From NCBI GenBank assembly GCA_002189035.1, contig NEEC01000016.1, positions 1,635,001 to 1,699,000 on the forward strand: a stretch of 64,000 nucleotides of DNA. The letters are read 5' to 3'. Both the position numbers and the translations under genes were made by a program. Below the pieces are notes generated by a model. That model had not been told where the DNA came from. It saw only the letters and a program-made list of their open reading frames with translations, and searched no databases. The DNA is from Utricularia gibba. Lineage: Eukaryota > Streptophyta > Magnoliopsida > Lamiales > Lentibulariaceae. Below, in pieces: positions 61,446 through 64,000 of the stretch (position 1 is its first letter; the number at the start of each line of letters is the position of its first letter).

Positions 61446-63720
61446 GTGTTGCTCCCAGGGCATGCCATGTTTTCCCGCCCACTTTTTAGCACCTCAATCG
61501 TCATGCCATTTCAACTTCTGAGAAACTCCTCTAATAATAAACATTCTCCTACTCATCTTTTACTTTACCTTCTTTTACCATTCATTGGAGTCCTTAGCAT
61601 TCATCGTCGTTTGTGGTCTTTCACCGTCACAAACTCCTACCGGAATCCATAAACTTTTTTGGTATTCAAACCTTTCCTACTTTTCTCGGAAATTTTTTGG
61701 GGATTTCTGGAGTCTTTCTAGACTTTGATCTTTATTTCCTAGTTTTTTATCTTCTGCTAGGGTTTTCCTTCTTATTTGTAATCGAACGATCTATTGAGCT
61801 GAACATTCCTACCATCCAATCTTGGTACTCAGTCCTTGACGAGTACATCATTACTCATGCCCACGATGCCGATATTATGTGGAGAGTCGGGGGAGAGCCT
61901 CTCCCCCCCCCCCCCCACTCCCCCTCTTTAACCTATCGATTATGATTGCTTACTTTGAAAGTGGTCTCCGATTCACCATTCATCCTCTAATAGTCTGCTT
62001 CCTTCACAGCTTTAGTATTCCGCTCTATTGCCTTGCCCCAAATTCGATTTTCTGCTTCACCACTTTCATCTTCTATTTAGCTAGCATGGAGCCGATAATG
62101 TCCTTAGCCGATTTTTTCCAACTTTTTAAGATTGTGGTGTGTAGGGCAAAGCCACTGATGCTTGATCATGCTCACTTCCAGTTCCGTTAATTTGAGGATA
62201 ACCCCGACTTGATACTTAATGCTCCTTATACCCACCATGATTGGTGGTCGTCTTTCATCTGAGTGGCACCTCCTTTGGGTTCTAAGTGGAATTTCCCCAT
62301 CATTCCTCCTAACCCCTTCAAAATAAAGCTCTTTAGTTCCTATTGACCCTCTACTGAATCCCATAGAGCCATGTTCCAAAGAATCTGTGAAGGGAATGTT
62401 CGTTACGAGTCTCATGCCTTGATGCTTACGGGGCAATCCTTGATAATTTTGGGCATTCTTGGTTTCGTGATAGCCAATTGCATCGATTTCATTCTGATTA
62501 ATGAGGCTGATTTTACTCTTTTTTCTTCGTCCCACTCTCGTTTGGAGCCTCTCATTCAAAGCCTTCTGTCCCATGATTCGGCTTCCCACCCCAATGTTCA
62601 TCTTCCAGCTCTCAACAAAAAGAAAACGGTTAAGACCTATGCTAAAAAACCCTTCAAGAAGTAAAGAGGTAGTTAGGTTCCTCTTTGTCGAGTTCTACTG
62701 CTTTGCTAGTCTAACCATCCTCTTGTTTCGGTGTGCAGTTGATGAAATCGCAAGAAGTTGGGCTCTGGAGACTTCAGTTGCTGCTCGCTTTATTGCAGAA
62801 ATGCATGAGGCTCTTGAATCGAACGTGCATCCCAATTCGGAGGTTAGTCTTCCTCCTAGTTTGCTTTACATTTTTAGATTCTGCTTTTACCATTATCAGC
62901 TTATTTTAGGCTTGTTCACAAGGCTTCACGTCCGACAATGCCGACTACCTCCTAGAGGGCGATAGGAAGGATGAAACTCCAAGAAATCTGGATCCGATTC
63001 CTGAGGCCGCCGTGGGGAAGGGGAAGGAATAGATATTGTCTTCCCTCGAAGTCGTTGAAGTACCTGACCCGATAATGGTCTTCAACTCGGTGGGGCCATC
63101 CACATCTCAGCCTATTGCTAGGGCACTTAGAGACTCCTCCTTCATTTCAATGCACATTCTTGCCGAGTTGAGGGAGGCTTTGGATGAGGTCATATTAAGG
63201 TCTGCTAGGATTTAGGCAGAATCAGCACTCTGTGGTATATGAGAGGTAATGTTCTTAGGTTTACCTAATTCCAAAGTATGCTTGATATCTTCATATGGGT
63301 GTCACTACTGTTTTAGGGCCTAACTCTCGGTTGAGGCCTCATTTAGGAGGTCGAACTTCTTAAGGTTAGGACTTCAGAGCTTGAGGCCATTATATTGATG
63401 AAGGATTCCAAAATTGATGCCCTTCAAGATGAGTAAGCGGACTTGGCACGAAGCAGAGTTGAAGAAGGGGCTTAGCGAAATGGGCAAGGCAATCGAAAAT
63501 GCTCTCTCTTAGAGGGGGAAGGTTTTAAAGTCAAGATTGAAGAGTTTGAGCCAGAGCTAACGCACACCAAAGGCCGTATCTTTGCACTGGAGGCCGAGCT
63601 ATGCAGTCACGAGTCATCTCAGCAGAGAAATTTGGACGACTTTGTTAGCTCAACCTATTTCTTGGAGCTATTCGACATTTACGCAGGCTATTTGATCGGC
63701 TTACTCCAATATCGGCAATT
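61446..63720 (+). mobile_element. Probable decayed retrotransposon ORF (gag-like with coiled coil)
   Basis: Several plus-strand frames (61446-61652, 61613-61945, 61879-62190, 62371-62664, 62501-62965) look like pieces of one broken reading frame with an HDADIMWRV segment near 61860 and a segment with a Trp pair (DWWSSF) near 62240. A Lys-rich KKKTVKTYAKKPFKK ending follows near 62625. Heptad-like, Glu/Leu-rich coiled-coil sequence follows near 63440-63620 (LSEMGKAIENAL). This layout resembles the large gag-like proteins of some plant LTR elements, but I recognise no diagnostic motif. It is broken by many stops. Confidence 0.3.
61903..61916. repeat. Poly-C tract of 14
   Basis: Run of 14 C in a CT-rich context. 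With the 13-C run at 59949-59961 it is one of two long C tracts in the last 5 kb, both prone to sequencing length error. Confidence 0.9.
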
Positions 63721-63828
63721 ATGTCAGTTTTCCAATATTTTCAAGCTCTTAATGATTAATCCTTGCTTTGAAGAAATCTCGGCAATTATGTCTTACAAAG
63801 GATGAGAATATGCAAGAGGTCATTTTGC

Positions 63829-64000
63829 AGGTGCTTGCAATGTGAAAGTTAATGCATGAAATCAGTGTCACGTTGGTAAAATTGGTCTTAGCTAGGAATA
63901 AAACAGAACTATGATGGAATGCAGTAAGGAAAAGCAACAAGTTTTGGGATTCGGTAGTTTCTGGAATGGAATGGGTGATGCCTTGGGACTCCTAGGGAAT
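63829..64000 (-). mobile_element. Gypsy-type LTR, copy C (inverted, cut by window end)
   Basis: The complement of this stretch matches about 49600-49760 of copy B (GAGTCCCAAGGCATCACCCA, TTCCTAGCTAAGACCAATTT, ACCAACGTGACA). It continues beyond the right edge. The family's last ~130 bases (equivalent to 49760-49888) are absent to its left, so this copy is truncated. Confidence 0.7.

Overview
This window is nuclear DNA of a flowering plant. The genes are interrupted by GT-AG introns with plant-type neighbours (CLPP4, eS30, an ALA1-type flippase, a pectin acetylesterase and GDSL lipases). They sit among degenerate Ty1/copia, Ty3/gypsy, hAT and MULE-like remnants. I cannot name the species from sequence alone.

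Layout. Positions 1 to about 2300 are a block of plastid DNA (3' end of rpl22, rps3, rpl16 exon 1 plus part of its intron, rpl14) joined to nuclear repeats, so it reads as a nuclear plastid insertion (NUPT). It carries a missing exon and a frameshift. Positions 2.5-19 kb are a graveyard of transposable elements: a gypsy-type LTR, a copia element broken up by a MITE and an hAT element, a second copia on the minus strand, and a gypsy gag fragment. Positions 19.4-31.3 kb form the gene island: pectin acetylesterase (+, one apparent 1-base lesion), CLPP4 (+, intact), ribosomal protein eS30 (-, intact) and an ALA1-type P4-ATPase (+, intact, seven exons). Just 3' of the ATPase lies a long, nearly perfect, microRNA-like hairpin. 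Positions 32.6-35.4 kb and 56.3-59.0 kb are two copies of one segmental duplication, each carrying a five-exon GDSL esterase/lipase on the minus strand. Copy 1 is intact and copy 2 has a 1-base frameshift. Between them lie about 21 kb of AT-rich DNA, MULE-like, hAT, copia and gypsy fragments, a ~60-bp tandem repeat and a long-terminal-inverted-repeat element. The window ends (59-64 kb) in more copia/gypsy debris, including a third copy of the LTR family seen near 2.6 kb and 48.7 kb.

The host genes do not form one pathway. CLPP4 is a plastid protease subunit, eS30 a cytosolic ribosomal protein, the flippase a membrane lipid transporter, and the pectin acetylesterase and GDSL enzymes are predicted secreted esterases. 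CLPP4 and eS30 are convergent; eS30 and the flippase diverge from a shared ~1.6-kb upstream region. I found no prokaryote-like system, CRISPR array, tRNA or rRNA gene. The most novel-looking items are the hairpin at 31.6 kb, two stop-free in-frame introns in the flippase, and a conserved GC-AG intron needed to keep the GDSL genes in frame.
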